Below are positions 7,535 to 15,746 of a stretch of 19,834 nt of DNA, in pieces. The stretch comes from CAZSSM01 sp964609385 (lineage in GTDB: Bacteria; Planctomycetota; Planctomycetia; Isosphaerales; Isosphaeraceae). The notes beneath the pieces are model-generated. The model saw only the letters and a list, made by a program, of their open reading frames with translations, searched no databases and was not told where the DNA came from. How positions within the stretch are numbered: position 1 is the stretch's first letter; each line of letters starts with the position of its first letter. The translations under genes and the position numbers were made by a program. The stretch covers positions 1 to 19,834 of the forward strand of contig CAZSSM010000108.1 in assembly GCA_964609385.1 (NCBI GenBank), written 5' to 3'.

Positions 7535-9163
7535 TCACTCGGAATTCGTGTCGTCGATGGCGTCCAAACCTACTATCCGTCGGAGGTCTTCTAGGGGAAT
7601 GCCTTCGCGGACACTGGGCCGATCGTAGCGGTCCATGCCGACGTGTCGGATCTTAGCGTAGTACGTGTCGAAGTCGAAGTGTGGGGAGTTATCCTGATCG
7701 TGACACATGATGCAGAGCCCACCCTGATTGGCTCGTTGCTCGGTCAAGGCGATCGCGGCTAGGTAGTCGGGATTGGTTGGCTCGCTAACGTGGAGCGATC
7801 CGGGCCCGTGGCAGTTCTCGCACTGCTGGTTGAGTAGATGGGAGGTTCGCTCCTTGGAGCGGTATCCGGTTTCGCGGCCGAAGCCGGTCGTGTGGCAGGT
7901 AATGCACTCGGCGTCGAACTGGCGGCCCTTGGCAAAGACCGGCCGGGCGGCCTTAGCATGCCTCGACGAGTCCCATTTGGCGAACGTCGACGGGTGGCAC
8001 GATTTGCAATTCTCAGCGCCCACATAGAATGCCTCGTACCGACCGCCGCTGAGAGCCCGGACAGCCGGGTAGTTCTCGACCACGCCCATCGCTTCGAGTT
8101 CGTCCTGGTAATCGACCTCGATCAACGATTTGATCGGTTCCTCGTTGTCGAACTGGAGGCCGAGCCCGACTCTTCGGAACCGGAGCGGATCGTCCGTCTC
8201 CTCATTGAATAGACCGACCAGGCCAGCATACATGCCCTTGGTACCGACCTGCACCAGCATCGTCCGGCCATCGTTAAGCCAGGTCGGGTCGCTCGACGGC
8301 GTGTCGTATTCCGAACGCGTGACGATGAGGTCGACTTCGGGGTATGTTTTGGCCACCCGTTCGGCCATCGCCTCATCGCCCTGGACCAGTACGATCTGGA
8401 GGTCGGTCTTGGTAACCAACGCTCCAAGGACTTCACCGAGCGCCGCGATCGGGTCGCGAAGGGTCAGGAAGACCTCGGTGTCGGGATCGCTAAGCGCCTC
8501 AATCTGTGATGGGTCGGTCACGGCCGTCACGCCGATCTGACGCGAACCCAGAGAGATCTGCTGGCTGGGGACGGTCGCCTGATCGAACCCCAAGCCCTCT
8601 GTCGTCTCGACGTTGGCCGACACGAACGCCGGAACATCTTCTCCCACCAAGTTGCCCAACTGCCCCAGCGTCTCGGCCACCCCCAAAGTCAGGTCGTCCG
8701 CTGAGATGGCCACAGCGTCGTAACCGATCTCCCGGAAGGCTTGCAGGGCGATCCCGAACTTGATTTGAGTCTGGTCGTAGCCTCCGCGCTCGCCGACCGG
8801 ATCCTTGATCAAGCTACCCAGGTCGAGCACGGCCACAGGTCGCTCGCCGTCAGGGCCGTCGCGGAGTTCGCGGACCAGGCTAAGACGTCGTCCGAGCCCT
8901 CCACGCTGACCTTGCGTGCAACCGCAAGGCTCGAGATAGCCGTTCATCTGACCGGTCAGCAACAGGATTGCGTCCGGCTCGGGCCAATCGCCCAGCGGTC
9001 CGCGTGATTCGGCTGAGGCAATCGTAGTTTCCTCAACGCCCGGCTCGGGACCGGGTTGCGATGTGTCGGGAGAGCATCCCGTCATCGCGATCGCCAAAGC
9101 ACCGATCAGTCCGCAACAAACCGCCAGCCGGGTCATGATCGCAAGGAACATGGCGAGACGCAC
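7535..9163 (-). CDS. Lipoprotein: degenerate 5'-nucleotidase/UshA-like domain plus tetraheme cytochrome c554-type domain
   Basis: The 542-residue product starts with a hydrophobic signal ending in IAMTGC, a lipobox-like site, so it is probably lipidated and anchored in the envelope. Residues about 60-340 follow the layout of UshA-type metallophosphatases (LLLTGQMNGYLEPCGC, then GGLGRRLSLVREL), but the metal ligands expected in D-x-H, GNH and GHxH motifs are replaced. The C-terminal part carries four CxxCH heme sites, with first cysteines at residues 386 (CKSCH), 420 (CITCH), 448 (CENCH) and 484 (CIMCH), in a cytochrome c554-like arrangement. The likely role is periplasmic electron transfer. 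Start options are GTG 9163 (GGAGAG six bases upstream) and ATG 9151 (GAGGTG nine bases upstream). It lies 127 bases downstream of the DUF1573 gene on the same strand and is probably co-transcribed. Confidence 0.85.
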   Translation of the reverse strand: MRLAMFLAIMTRLAVCCGLIGALAIAMTGCSPDTSQPGPEPGVEETTIASAESRGPLGDWPEPDAILLLTGQMNGYLEPCGCTQGQRGGLGRRLSLVRELRDGPDGERPVAVLDLGSLIKDPVGERGGYDQTQIKFGIALQAFREIGYDAVAISADDLTLGVAETLGQLGNLVGEDVPAFVSANVETTEGLGFDQATVPSQQISLGSRQIGVTAVTDPSQIEALSDPDTEVFLTLRDPIAALGEVLGALVTKTDLQIVLVQGDEAMAERVAKTYPEVDLIVTRSEYDTPSSDPTWLNDGRTMLVQVGTKGMYAGLVGLFNEETDDPLRFRRVGLGLQFDNEEPIKSLIEVDYQDELEAMGVVENYPAVRALSGGRYEAFYVGAENCKSCHPSTFAKWDSSRHAKAARPVFAKGRQFDAECITCHTTGFGRETGYRSKERTSHLLNQQCENCHGPGSLHVSEPTNPDYLAAIALTEQRANQGGLCIMCHDQDNSPHFDFDTYYAKIRHVGMDRYDRPSVREGIPLEDLRRIVGLDAIDDTNSE

Positions 9164-9250
9164 CTCAGGCTCTCCGTAGTTGGGGTGGTGGGCGGTCCGA
9201 TCCGCGTTTGCTCGAAGGGAACATCGACTCGTCTTGGATGGACGAATGGG

Positions 9251-9290
9251 TCGGACCGTCCCGGTCCAACCCGATTCACAATCGGTCGGA
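9251..9290 (-). other. Overlapping, mutually exclusive stem-loops in intercistronic gap
   Basis: Read on the minus strand just after the DUF1573 stop. Stem I pairs 9280-9290 with 9265-9276 (11 base pairs with one bulged G and one G-T pair, loop GTG). Stem II pairs 9262-9269 with 9251-9258 (eight pairs including one wobble, loop GGA). The two share 9265-9269 and cannot form fully together. There is no T-tract. An mRNA stability or attenuation element is possible; a function is not shown. Confidence 0.4.
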
Positions 9291-10445
9291 TCAGCGATCG
9301 AGGATCAGCACATCGACCGGGATCTTGATCTGTGAGACGTTGGGCAGGTCGGTCCTCAAAACGATGGTTCCTTTGAGGACCTGAGAGTCGAGCCCGGCTG
9401 GAACCTCCACGATCATCGTGTAGCGGCTCATTGCTAACTCCGGGTTTCTTGGCTTCCAGTCGGACCGTTCGATCCGGATCTGCAGCGGCTCGGGAGCTTC
9501 GAGGACCTCGAAGCGGACCGGATCGACGGTCTTGGCCTGGAGTGTGAGGGTTTTCGAACCGCCCTCGTCACCATCGATCCCGCGGATTCGGAGCGTCTCC
9601 CGCTCACGATCACCGCCGGTATAAAGTACCTGAATTGGGCCATGGACCCGACCGACGACGCGGAACTCCACGATTGGTTTGACCGGGTGATCGGTCTCGA
9701 CCACGATCAATTCGCGGAAGTTGCCCAGTGGCATGCCTGCGGCGATCGTCAGTTGAATTTGATACCCGCCGCTGGTGATCCCAGCCTGCTCGAGCATCTG
9801 CTCGGTCATCGGGCCGATCTCAACGTTGAAGAAGTCCGGCTGCGAGACCCTTGCATCGAGGATCTGCATGTCTGGCTGATCCGTCGAGTAGAGGCCAAGA
9901 GTTGTTTCAAGGGGCTCCTCGCTGGACATGGAGGGAACCTCGACGATGCCGGTCCCCGGTAGCAGGGTGATTGCCGGTACGACATTGCCACGGACGCTGA
10001 AGCGGACCTTGGGATTCTCCGGGTCGTTGGTCAGAATCTCAGCGGCCTGCGAGAAGGGTCCGATGTCCTTGGGAGTCCAATCGAGCTTGATCGGGATCGA
10101 CTCGCCCGGGGCGACCATGGCGGTCTCTTCTTCACCCAGGTCGGCGATCGTGCACGAGCAGGTCGATTCCCCTTTGCGGAGCTGGAGGTCGCCTTCGCCG
10201 GTATTGGTCAGTGTCCAGACGTGGCTGTTGCTGGAGCCCATGGCCATGACGTCGAACTCGAAGATCGGCTCGCCACCGTCGGTCACCTCGGCCACTGGCA
10301 TCGGCCCATCCTGAGCCGGTTCCAGGCCCAGCGGCAAGCTGCCCGAGGTGCCCGTGCCCGTCAGTTCACCGTAGTAATTCAACGCGAACGTCGAGACTGC
10401 CGTGATCACAACGACCAGGACCGTCAAAATTATCCAGCGCACCAT
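9291..10445 (-). CDS. DUF1573 domain-containing, single-pass membrane-anchored protein
   Basis: About 384 residues from the ATG at 10445. The frame extends to 10520, but those 25 residues are basic and unstructured, whereas MVRWIILTVLVVVITAVSTF at the chosen start is a clear signal-anchor. The DUF1573 domain (about residues 50-150) contains the hallmark C-x-C in STCSCTIADL (Cys96, Cys98). Three times the chain ends a beta-sandwich-like unit with a similar strand pattern (LTNDPENPKVRFSV, VETDHPVKPIVEFRV, LRTDLPNVSQIKIPV), suggesting tandem Ig-like domains of which only the first has the cysteines. The bulk should lie outside the cytoplasmic membrane. DUF1573 proteins have no settled biochemical role. 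Being first in an operon with a tetraheme lipoprotein suggests work in the envelope near c-type cytochromes. GGGA upstream is a weak ribosome binding site. Confidence 0.82.
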   Translation of the reverse strand: MVRWIILTVLVVVITAVSTFALNYYGELTGTGTSGSLPLGLEPAQDGPMPVAEVTDGGEPIFEFDVMAMGSSNSHVWTLTNTGEGDLQLRKGESTCSCTIADLGEEETAMVAPGESIPIKLDWTPKDIGPFSQAAEILTNDPENPKVRFSVRGNVVPAITLLPGTGIVEVPSMSSEEPLETTLGLYSTDQPDMQILDARVSQPDFFNVEIGPMTEQMLEQAGITSGGYQIQLTIAAGMPLGNFRELIVVETDHPVKPIVEFRVVGRVHGPIQVLYTGGDRERETLRIRGIDGDEGGSKTLTLQAKTVDPVRFEVLEAPEPLQIRIERSDWKPRNPELAMSRYTMIVEVPAGLDSQVLKGTIVLRTDLPNVSQIKIPVDVLILDR

Positions 10446-10853
10446 CGGTTTGGATCCCGCTTTCAAACGCCACGTCTGTCTGGTTTCTCGGCATCGATGC
10501 CCATCGTGTCGATGCCCCAAAGCCCGAAACGGACCGACCCAGACCGCCCGCCCACAGGTTTGTATCGGGGTGAGTCAACTTATCCCGAGCCGAGGGGCCC
10601 ACGCCGACGGGCGTTGGGGGACTACGCAGGCCTACCCTGCGCAATACGTGGTTGGCTCATCGAGGGTTCAGCCGGGGGGGCGGTCTCGGCCGAGGGCCTG
10701 GGCGAGCCGGTTCCGGATCGGGGCCAGGCCGAAATCCGAGACGCGTGTTGAGGGATCGTCGCAGTCTCGGCAACCCAAGGGACAAACCGCGTGACCAGGC
10801 CCAAGGTCGGCCGCGCCCTGGAGGTTGTGTTGTCCGATGGAGCCTAGGACCGC
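10446..10853. other. Divergent intergenic region (408 bases)
   Basis: This lies between the leftward DUF1573 operon and the rightward sigma-factor operon, so it should hold promoters for both. I could not pick convincing -35/-10 pairs. The only visible symmetry is CGCAGG-CCTAC-CCTGCG near 10625-10641. Open frames across it are Arg/Pro/Ser-rich without family resemblance, and I do not treat them as genes. If the ECF factor autoregulates, its promoter should be here. Confidence 0.4.
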
Positions 10854-11393
10854 ATGAGCGCGCCGATCGACTGGAACGATCAGCTCCGGACCCACGAGCG
10901 TCGGCTCCGCGCGATCGTTGGGGCGCGGCTGGGCGAGCCCCAGGCCGTCGAAGAGGTTATGCAAGAGGTTAGTCTCGCGGCCGTTGGCCAAGCTCCTGGC
11001 GCCGTCGACCCGCGCAAGGTCGAGGCATGGCTCTGCAGACTGGCCGACCGCCAGAGCCGACTCTATCGGCGTCGCGCCGGGCGTCAACGCAAGTTGCTGG
11101 GACGCTACGCAGACCGACAGCCACCCACCTCCAACGGAGCTTCGAGACCACAAGAGGTCATGAACTTGGCCAGCCCGCAACTCGACGGCCTTCTCCGCGA
11201 GGAGCGCCATCGCCTACTCCGGCAGGCCGTCGACGCTTTGCCAACCGAGGATGCCCGACTGCTCCGGCTCAAGTACCTCGAAGGTTGGTCCTATCGCCGG
11301 CTCGCCGACCACTTCCAATGTACTGAGAAGGCCATCGAGTCCCGATTGCACCGGCTTCGAATTCGCCTCCGCGCCCGACTAGCCGATCCTTGA
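10854..11393 (+). CDS. ECF-type RNA polymerase sigma factor
   Basis: 179 residues, the usual size for sigma-70 family ECF factors. Region 2 spans about residues 10-75 (IVGARLGEPQAVEEVMQEVS, weakly conserved). Region 4 spans about 120-175, with the pattern LPTEDARLLRLKYLEGWSYR followed by an LADHFQCTEKAIESRLHRLR helix-turn-helix that reads the -35 element. It directs RNA polymerase to a small regulon. The ATG at 10854 follows AGGA (10846-10849) and GGAG (10839-10842). The next gene, 73 bases on, encodes a single-pass membrane protein, the classic place for its anti-sigma factor. The ECF subgroup could not be assigned by eye. Confidence 0.85.
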   Translation: MSAPIDWNDQLRTHERRLRAIVGARLGEPQAVEEVMQEVSLAAVGQAPGAVDPRKVEAWLCRLADRQSRLYRRRAGRQRKLLGRYADRQPPTSNGASRPQEVMNLASPQLDGLLREERHRLLRQAVDALPTEDARLLRLKYLEGWSYRRLADHFQCTEKAIESRLHRLRIRLRARLADP

Positions 11394-11466
11394 CAATTGC
11401 CTAGCGAACTCAACCCGAGCCACCTAGACGAACTCCCGATCAACCCCAAGGGCCTGGAGAATTGAG

Positions 11467-12204
11467 ATGACATCTGATCCATCTGAAGAGCAATCTGATC
11501 CGCACGGCGACCAAGACTGCTCCGTCAAGGCCATCGAGCTGACCGATCCATTGGGCCCTCCGCTGGATGCCCCGATCCCCCCCGGGGGGCGACCGGAACC
11601 GATCTGGTTCGAGCGCCTGGCCGACGATGCCCTCTCTGAAGACCAGCGCCGCGATCTGATCGGCCGACTGGACGTCCTGCCCGACGGTTGGAAGGCCTGC
11701 GCCCTCGCCCTGCTCGAAGCACAAGCCTTCCGGACTGCCCTCCAGGACGAGAGCATTGCGATCCCGCTTGAGACCGAGATCCTCGACCGGGATGCGGTCG
11801 CCGCGAGCACGCCCCGATCGATGTCCTTCGCTCCGCAGCGATCCCGCCTCGAGACCACACTGCGCACAGCGGCCTTGTTGCTGATCGGCCTGGGTCTGGG
11901 CTGGTGGCTGGGTGGCCTCGGAGCCGACCCAGCAGCGCCGATGCGTTCCGATCCTACGGGGGGGAGCGGACCGGTTATCGCCGATCGCTCCGACGACCAT
12001 TCGGAGGTTCTTCCCGCTCCCGACGCGACGCGTTCCAAGGAACCTCCAACCCTCTTCCTCATGATCCGAGACTCGTTCATGGCAGCTTCGGAGAGCCCCG
12101 ACTGGTTGGCCTCGACCGACCGTCGACGACCCGACCCGACCCGAGGCCCGCGTGCGGCCTCGTGGAGTCCGTTCCTCAGGCATGACCAAACCCAGGACTT
12201 TTGA
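11467..12204 (+). CDS. Single-pass membrane protein, putative anti-sigma factor
   Basis: A 245-residue product with strong GGAGA (11456-11460) six bases before the ATG. The first 130 residues are acidic and presumably cytoplasmic, containing a helical segment (FERLADDALSEDQRRDLIGR and following) of the kind that precedes or binds ECF sigma factors. One transmembrane helix lies at about 134-155 (RTAALLLIGLGLGWWLGGL). The remaining 90 residues are low-complexity, Pro/Ser/Asp-rich and probably outside. There is no zinc-binding HxxxCxxC motif, so it is not a ZAS-type anti-sigma factor. The call rests mainly on position after the sigma gene and on topology; sequence alone does not prove it. Confidence 0.65.
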   Translation: MTSDPSEEQSDPHGDQDCSVKAIELTDPLGPPLDAPIPPGGRPEPIWFERLADDALSEDQRRDLIGRLDVLPDGWKACALALLEAQAFRTALQDESIAIPLETEILDRDAVAASTPRSMSFAPQRSRLETTLRTAALLLIGLGLGWWLGGLGADPAAPMRSDPTGGSGPVIADRSDDHSEVLPAPDATRSKEPPTLFLMIRDSFMAASESPDWLASTDRRRPDPTRGPRAASWSPFLRHDQTQDF

Positions 12205-13909
12205 GATGATCCGAAATGGACTGGTGATCCTCGCCGGGATGGCTCTCGTCGCCGCCGGCATGAATGGGACCTCGCTTGACCCACCAACCGATTTCGAGCC
12301 GACGCGGGAGACCGACTCCCCCGAAGCCGACGATTTAGTGGCGGTTGCCAAGAACGCTGATGATCGGAATCTCTTGATGTTCCAGAGTTGCAATCAGTGC
12401 CACAGGAACATTGAGAATGAGGTCGATGTGCACCAGGTGGTGGAGGTGACGAAAGGTATCGACGTAGCCGATCCGGAATCAGCCGATGCATCGTGGATAA
12501 CTGACGTCGTTCGCGCGACGGACACTGCTATGGTCTACGTGACTCGAAACGATCCGCACGTTTCGATCCATGATAACGCCAGAATTTGGCTTTCAGCTGT
12601 GACCCGAGCTGCTGACCAGTCCTCGTGCGCCCAATGTCATGCCCAATCAGTCGTTTGGACAGTCCACGACGGCCAGCAGAACCTCGATGTCGATGGTCAG
12701 CTAGACCTTGAAGTCGCCCCCTCGTCCGAAGCCGAACCGCATGAAGATCACCCAGCCGACAGGTACAGGTCCTCTAGGAGCTCCCAGAGGACAGACTGGA
12801 CTCAGACCTTCCTGCATTCCAGTGCCCTGCAATATCTGGCCCACGCGCAACACGATGACTCGGCCGTCACCGCGTTTGATGTCTATCTTCGCCATGAGCA
12901 ATTGGAGGACGAGGCGGCCGAGACCTTCCGCGTGGTCGAGGCGGATCCGGCAATCCGGAGTCAGCTCGGACTCGAGGAGAGGGTGGGGCTGGTGCTCGAT
13001 CCGGTTGGGCCCGAAAGCCCGGCGGCCCAGGCGGGACTGGAGCGGTTCGACGTGGTCACGGCTATCGACATGCATCCGGCCATTGACGGTATGGCGGATC
13101 GGCTCGTCGCACTGATCGCTGAACCACGTCCCAATGATGTGTCGCTCGAACTGATCCGCTCTGGCGATCGGCAACGCCTGGTTCTTGAGGCGAACGTCCC
13201 TCTCTCAGAGGTCTCCTACTGGATTGGGGTCCGGATCAACGAAGTGCCCGAGACGCTCCGCGCACAACTTGATGGGCTCGATGATCGCGGCGCCATGGTC
13301 GGCGAGGTGCTGTCCGATACGCCCGCCGAACGGGCTGGGCTCCAGGTGCACGACATCATCCTGACGATGTCCGGCCAACCGATTACGTCACCGGAGAGCC
13401 TCATCGCGCAGGTCGCTGCCACACTCGGCGAGCCGACCGAGTTGCAAATAATTCGCGACGGCCGCTCGAGGACCCTGGCGATCGATCCTGAGCCCCGACC
13501 CGAGCCCGAGGAACAGACCGCCTCGGAGCCGACGTCTGGAACGTCGTACGATCTGATGACCTATATCCTCCAGGATGGATCTACCTTCCGGGCCCTTACA
13601 GAGGTCGAGGCAACCGCCGATCAAACCTTGCTCTGCCCGGCAGTCCGAGGAAGCAACTGCCCGGCTCTCATCCGTATCGAAGAAACTGGAGCGATCAATT
13701 TCTTCGCCAGTCCCGGTCATCCTGCGGCGACAAAGATCGACTCCGACGAGGATGTTGACCAGGGTATTGAGGAGTCCGGAGTCATGAACAACCCAAGTGC
13801 CCCGGAGTCGTCGAGCACGACCGAGTCCCGGATCCGTGGCCTCCGCGACCGTCTCGAGCAGATCCATCGCGAGCTCGACCAGATCCTCGAGGAAGGTGAA
13901 CGCCCCTGA
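12182..13909 (+). CDS. Exported diheme (CxxCH) protein with two PDZ domains
   Basis: 575 residues from the ATG at 12182, overlapping the previous gene by 23 bases. An ATG at 12206, one base after that stop, is an alternative; the open frame reaches GTG 12152. An N-terminal hydrophobic stretch (IRNGLVILAGMALVAAG) is a signal peptide or anchor. The first third has two heme-binding motifs, CNQCH (Cys70) and CAQCH (Cys149), in sequence I do not recognise. PDZ domain 1 lies at about 261-345 (SPAAQAGLERFDVVTAI) and PDZ domain 2 at about 346-430 (DTPAERAGLQVHDIILTM). No protease domain accompanies them. A charged C-terminal segment (about 543-573, RGLRDRLEQIHRELDQILEE) looks coiled-coil. The heme-bearing part is about 52% GC in a sampled stretch against about 68% in the first PDZ domain. 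Operon position suggests it acts with the sigma/anti-sigma pair, perhaps as an envelope redox or ligand sensor; this is inference. Confidence 0.8.
   Translation: MTKPRTFEMIRNGLVILAGMALVAAGMNGTSLDPPTDFEPTRETDSPEADDLVAVAKNADDRNLLMFQSCNQCHRNIENEVDVHQVVEVTKGIDVADPESADASWITDVVRATDTAMVYVTRNDPHVSIHDNARIWLSAVTRAADQSSCAQCHAQSVVWTVHDGQQNLDVDGQLDLEVAPSSEAEPHEDHPADRYRSSRSSQRTDWTQTFLHSSALQYLAHAQHDDSAVTAFDVYLRHEQLEDEAAETFRVVEADPAIRSQLGLEERVGLVLDPVGPESPAAQAGLERFDVVTAIDMHPAIDGMADRLVALIAEPRPNDVSLELIRSGDRQRLVLEANVPLSEVSYWIGVRINEVPETLRAQLDGLDDRGAMVGEVLSDTPAERAGLQVHDIILTMSGQPITSPESLIAQVAATLGEPTELQIIRDGRSRTLAIDPEPRPEPEEQTASEPTSGTSYDLMTYILQDGSTFRALTEVEATADQTLLCPAVRGSNCPALIRIEETGAINFFASPGHPAATKIDSDEDVDQGIEESGVMNNPSAPESSSTTESRIRGLRDRLEQIHRELDQILEEGERP
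12769..12792. repeat. 24-base near-perfect palindrome inside the diheme-PDZ gene
   Basis: Arms GTCCTCTAGGAG and CTCCCAGAGGAC are adjacent and complementary except for one pair. It falls in the linker between the heme part and the first PDZ domain, where it encodes a low-complexity Arg/Ser run. It could be an RNA hairpin, a DNA-binding site or the trace of an insertion. Confidence 0.55.
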
Positions 13910-13943
13910 ATGGTTCGGTTTCCCCTTATGAATTCAACGAAGG

Positions 13944-13976
13944 CCCATGCGGAGCTGATTGCTCCACGTGGGTTTT
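13944..13976 (+). terminator. Intrinsic terminator after the sigma/PDZ operon
   Basis: CCCATGCGGAGC (13944-13955) and GCTCCACGTGGG (13961-13972) form a 12-pair stem with one mismatch and one G-T pair, loop TGATT, followed directly by TTTT. It lies 35 bases past the diheme-PDZ stop and is the most canonical terminator in the window. It suggests the arsenate reductase-like gene has its own promoter. Confidence 0.78.
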
Positions 13977-14058
13977 CGAAGGTATCGTCTGAGAAGTGAT
14001 TCTCGACGGAAGATATTCCCGTTGGCTGTCGACTTCTAGGCGAAGAACAAACTCAATT

Positions 14059-14502
14059 ATGAAACGCGTTCTTATCGTTTGCACGGGAAATTCCTCGCGG
14101 TCCCAAATGGCTGAGGCGCTTTGGCGTCAACAAGGCGGGCGGGATTGGGAGGTCGTATCAGCGGGAGTAAAGCCTGCAGGATTTGTCAACCCGATGGCCA
14201 TCGAGGTGATGGCCGAGTTGGGAATCTCCCTCAAGGGGCATCAGAGCAAGGCGATCACTAACCATGCCGATCATCGGTTCGACCTGCTGGTAACCGTTTG
14301 CGATCGCGCCTGTAAACGCCTCGGCGCCCTTACTGATCGTCCTGTGGTAGTCCATCACGTCCATTGGTCGATTCCCGACCCGTTCCGGGTCGAGGGCTCG
14401 CCCGAGGTGCGTCGTGAGGCCTATCGGCTCTGCCGCATCGACCTCCAGCGCCGGATTCGAGGGTTCTTCGCTGCTGAGGGGGCAGCTCACTTGGACGAGT
14501 GA
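14059..14502 (+). CDS. Arsenate reductase/low-molecular-weight phosphotyrosine phosphatase family protein
   Basis: 147 residues starting MKRVLIVCTGNSSRSQMAE, with the Cys-x5-Arg P-loop of the family (Cys8, Arg14). The frame is open to 13996, but that extension would precede the conserved first strand. The C-terminal HWSIPDPF supplies the DP motif of LMW phosphatases and thioredoxin-coupled arsenate reductases. Two more cysteines, Cys81 and Cys85, sit where ArsC enzymes hold their resolving cysteines, but they are spaced four apart; the S. aureus pair is seven apart (82 and 89). It may reduce arsenate or act as a phosphatase. No ars genes are adjacent and no good ribosome binding site is visible. 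Confidence 0.78.
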   Translation: MKRVLIVCTGNSSRSQMAEALWRQQGGRDWEVVSAGVKPAGFVNPMAIEVMAELGISLKGHQSKAITNHADHRFDLLVTVCDRACKRLGALTDRPVVVHHVHWSIPDPFRVEGSPEVRREAYRLCRIDLQRRIRGFFAAEGAAHLDE

Positions 14503-14559
14503 TTTTGCTATGCCGATCGTCAAGTGGCGATTTATGAAAATTCCATGAGGGTTACGGTG

Positions 14560-14584
14560 GGCCTTTGACCCGGCCCGGAAGGCC
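14560..14584. repeat. Inverted repeat between arsC-like and DUF1559 genes
   Basis: GGCCTT (14560-14565) and AAGGCC (14579-14584) can form a short stem around a GC-rich loop. There is no T-tract; at best it is a weak terminator for the upstream gene. Nothing else is recognisable in 14503-14647. Confidence 0.25.
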
Positions 14585-14647
14585 AGTCAGGATGAGTCGA
14601 GGGTCGAAACGTCGGCCCTTCCCTCCCCCTTTACGGATACGGACATC

Positions 14648-15670
<1,023 letters not shown>

Positions 15671-15746
15671 TCTGAACCGCCCCAGTATTTCCGTAAGAAA
15701 GTGATATTACGTTACCCTGAATCCCTCGCAGATAGTGAAATTCCGA

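Noticed and set aside
10402..10794. Possible small gene in the divergent region
   Set aside because: No ribosome binding site, basic low-complexity product, overlaps the DUF1573 N-terminus; better read as regulatory DNA.
11424..12491. 355-residue minus-strand open frame
   Set aside because: Antisense to the membrane protein and diheme-PDZ genes; Arg/Ser/Gly-rich translation with no domain pattern, typical of a high-GC shadow frame.
13996..14058. Upstream extension of the ArsC-like protein
   Set aside because: The conserved first beta-strand begins at MKRVLIVCTGN (14059); the extra residues are basic and lie close to the preceding terminator.
15692..15711. CGTAA/TTACG stem in the DUF1559-Rid gap
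   Set aside because: Only five base pairs around a ten-base loop with no T-tract; too weak to call.
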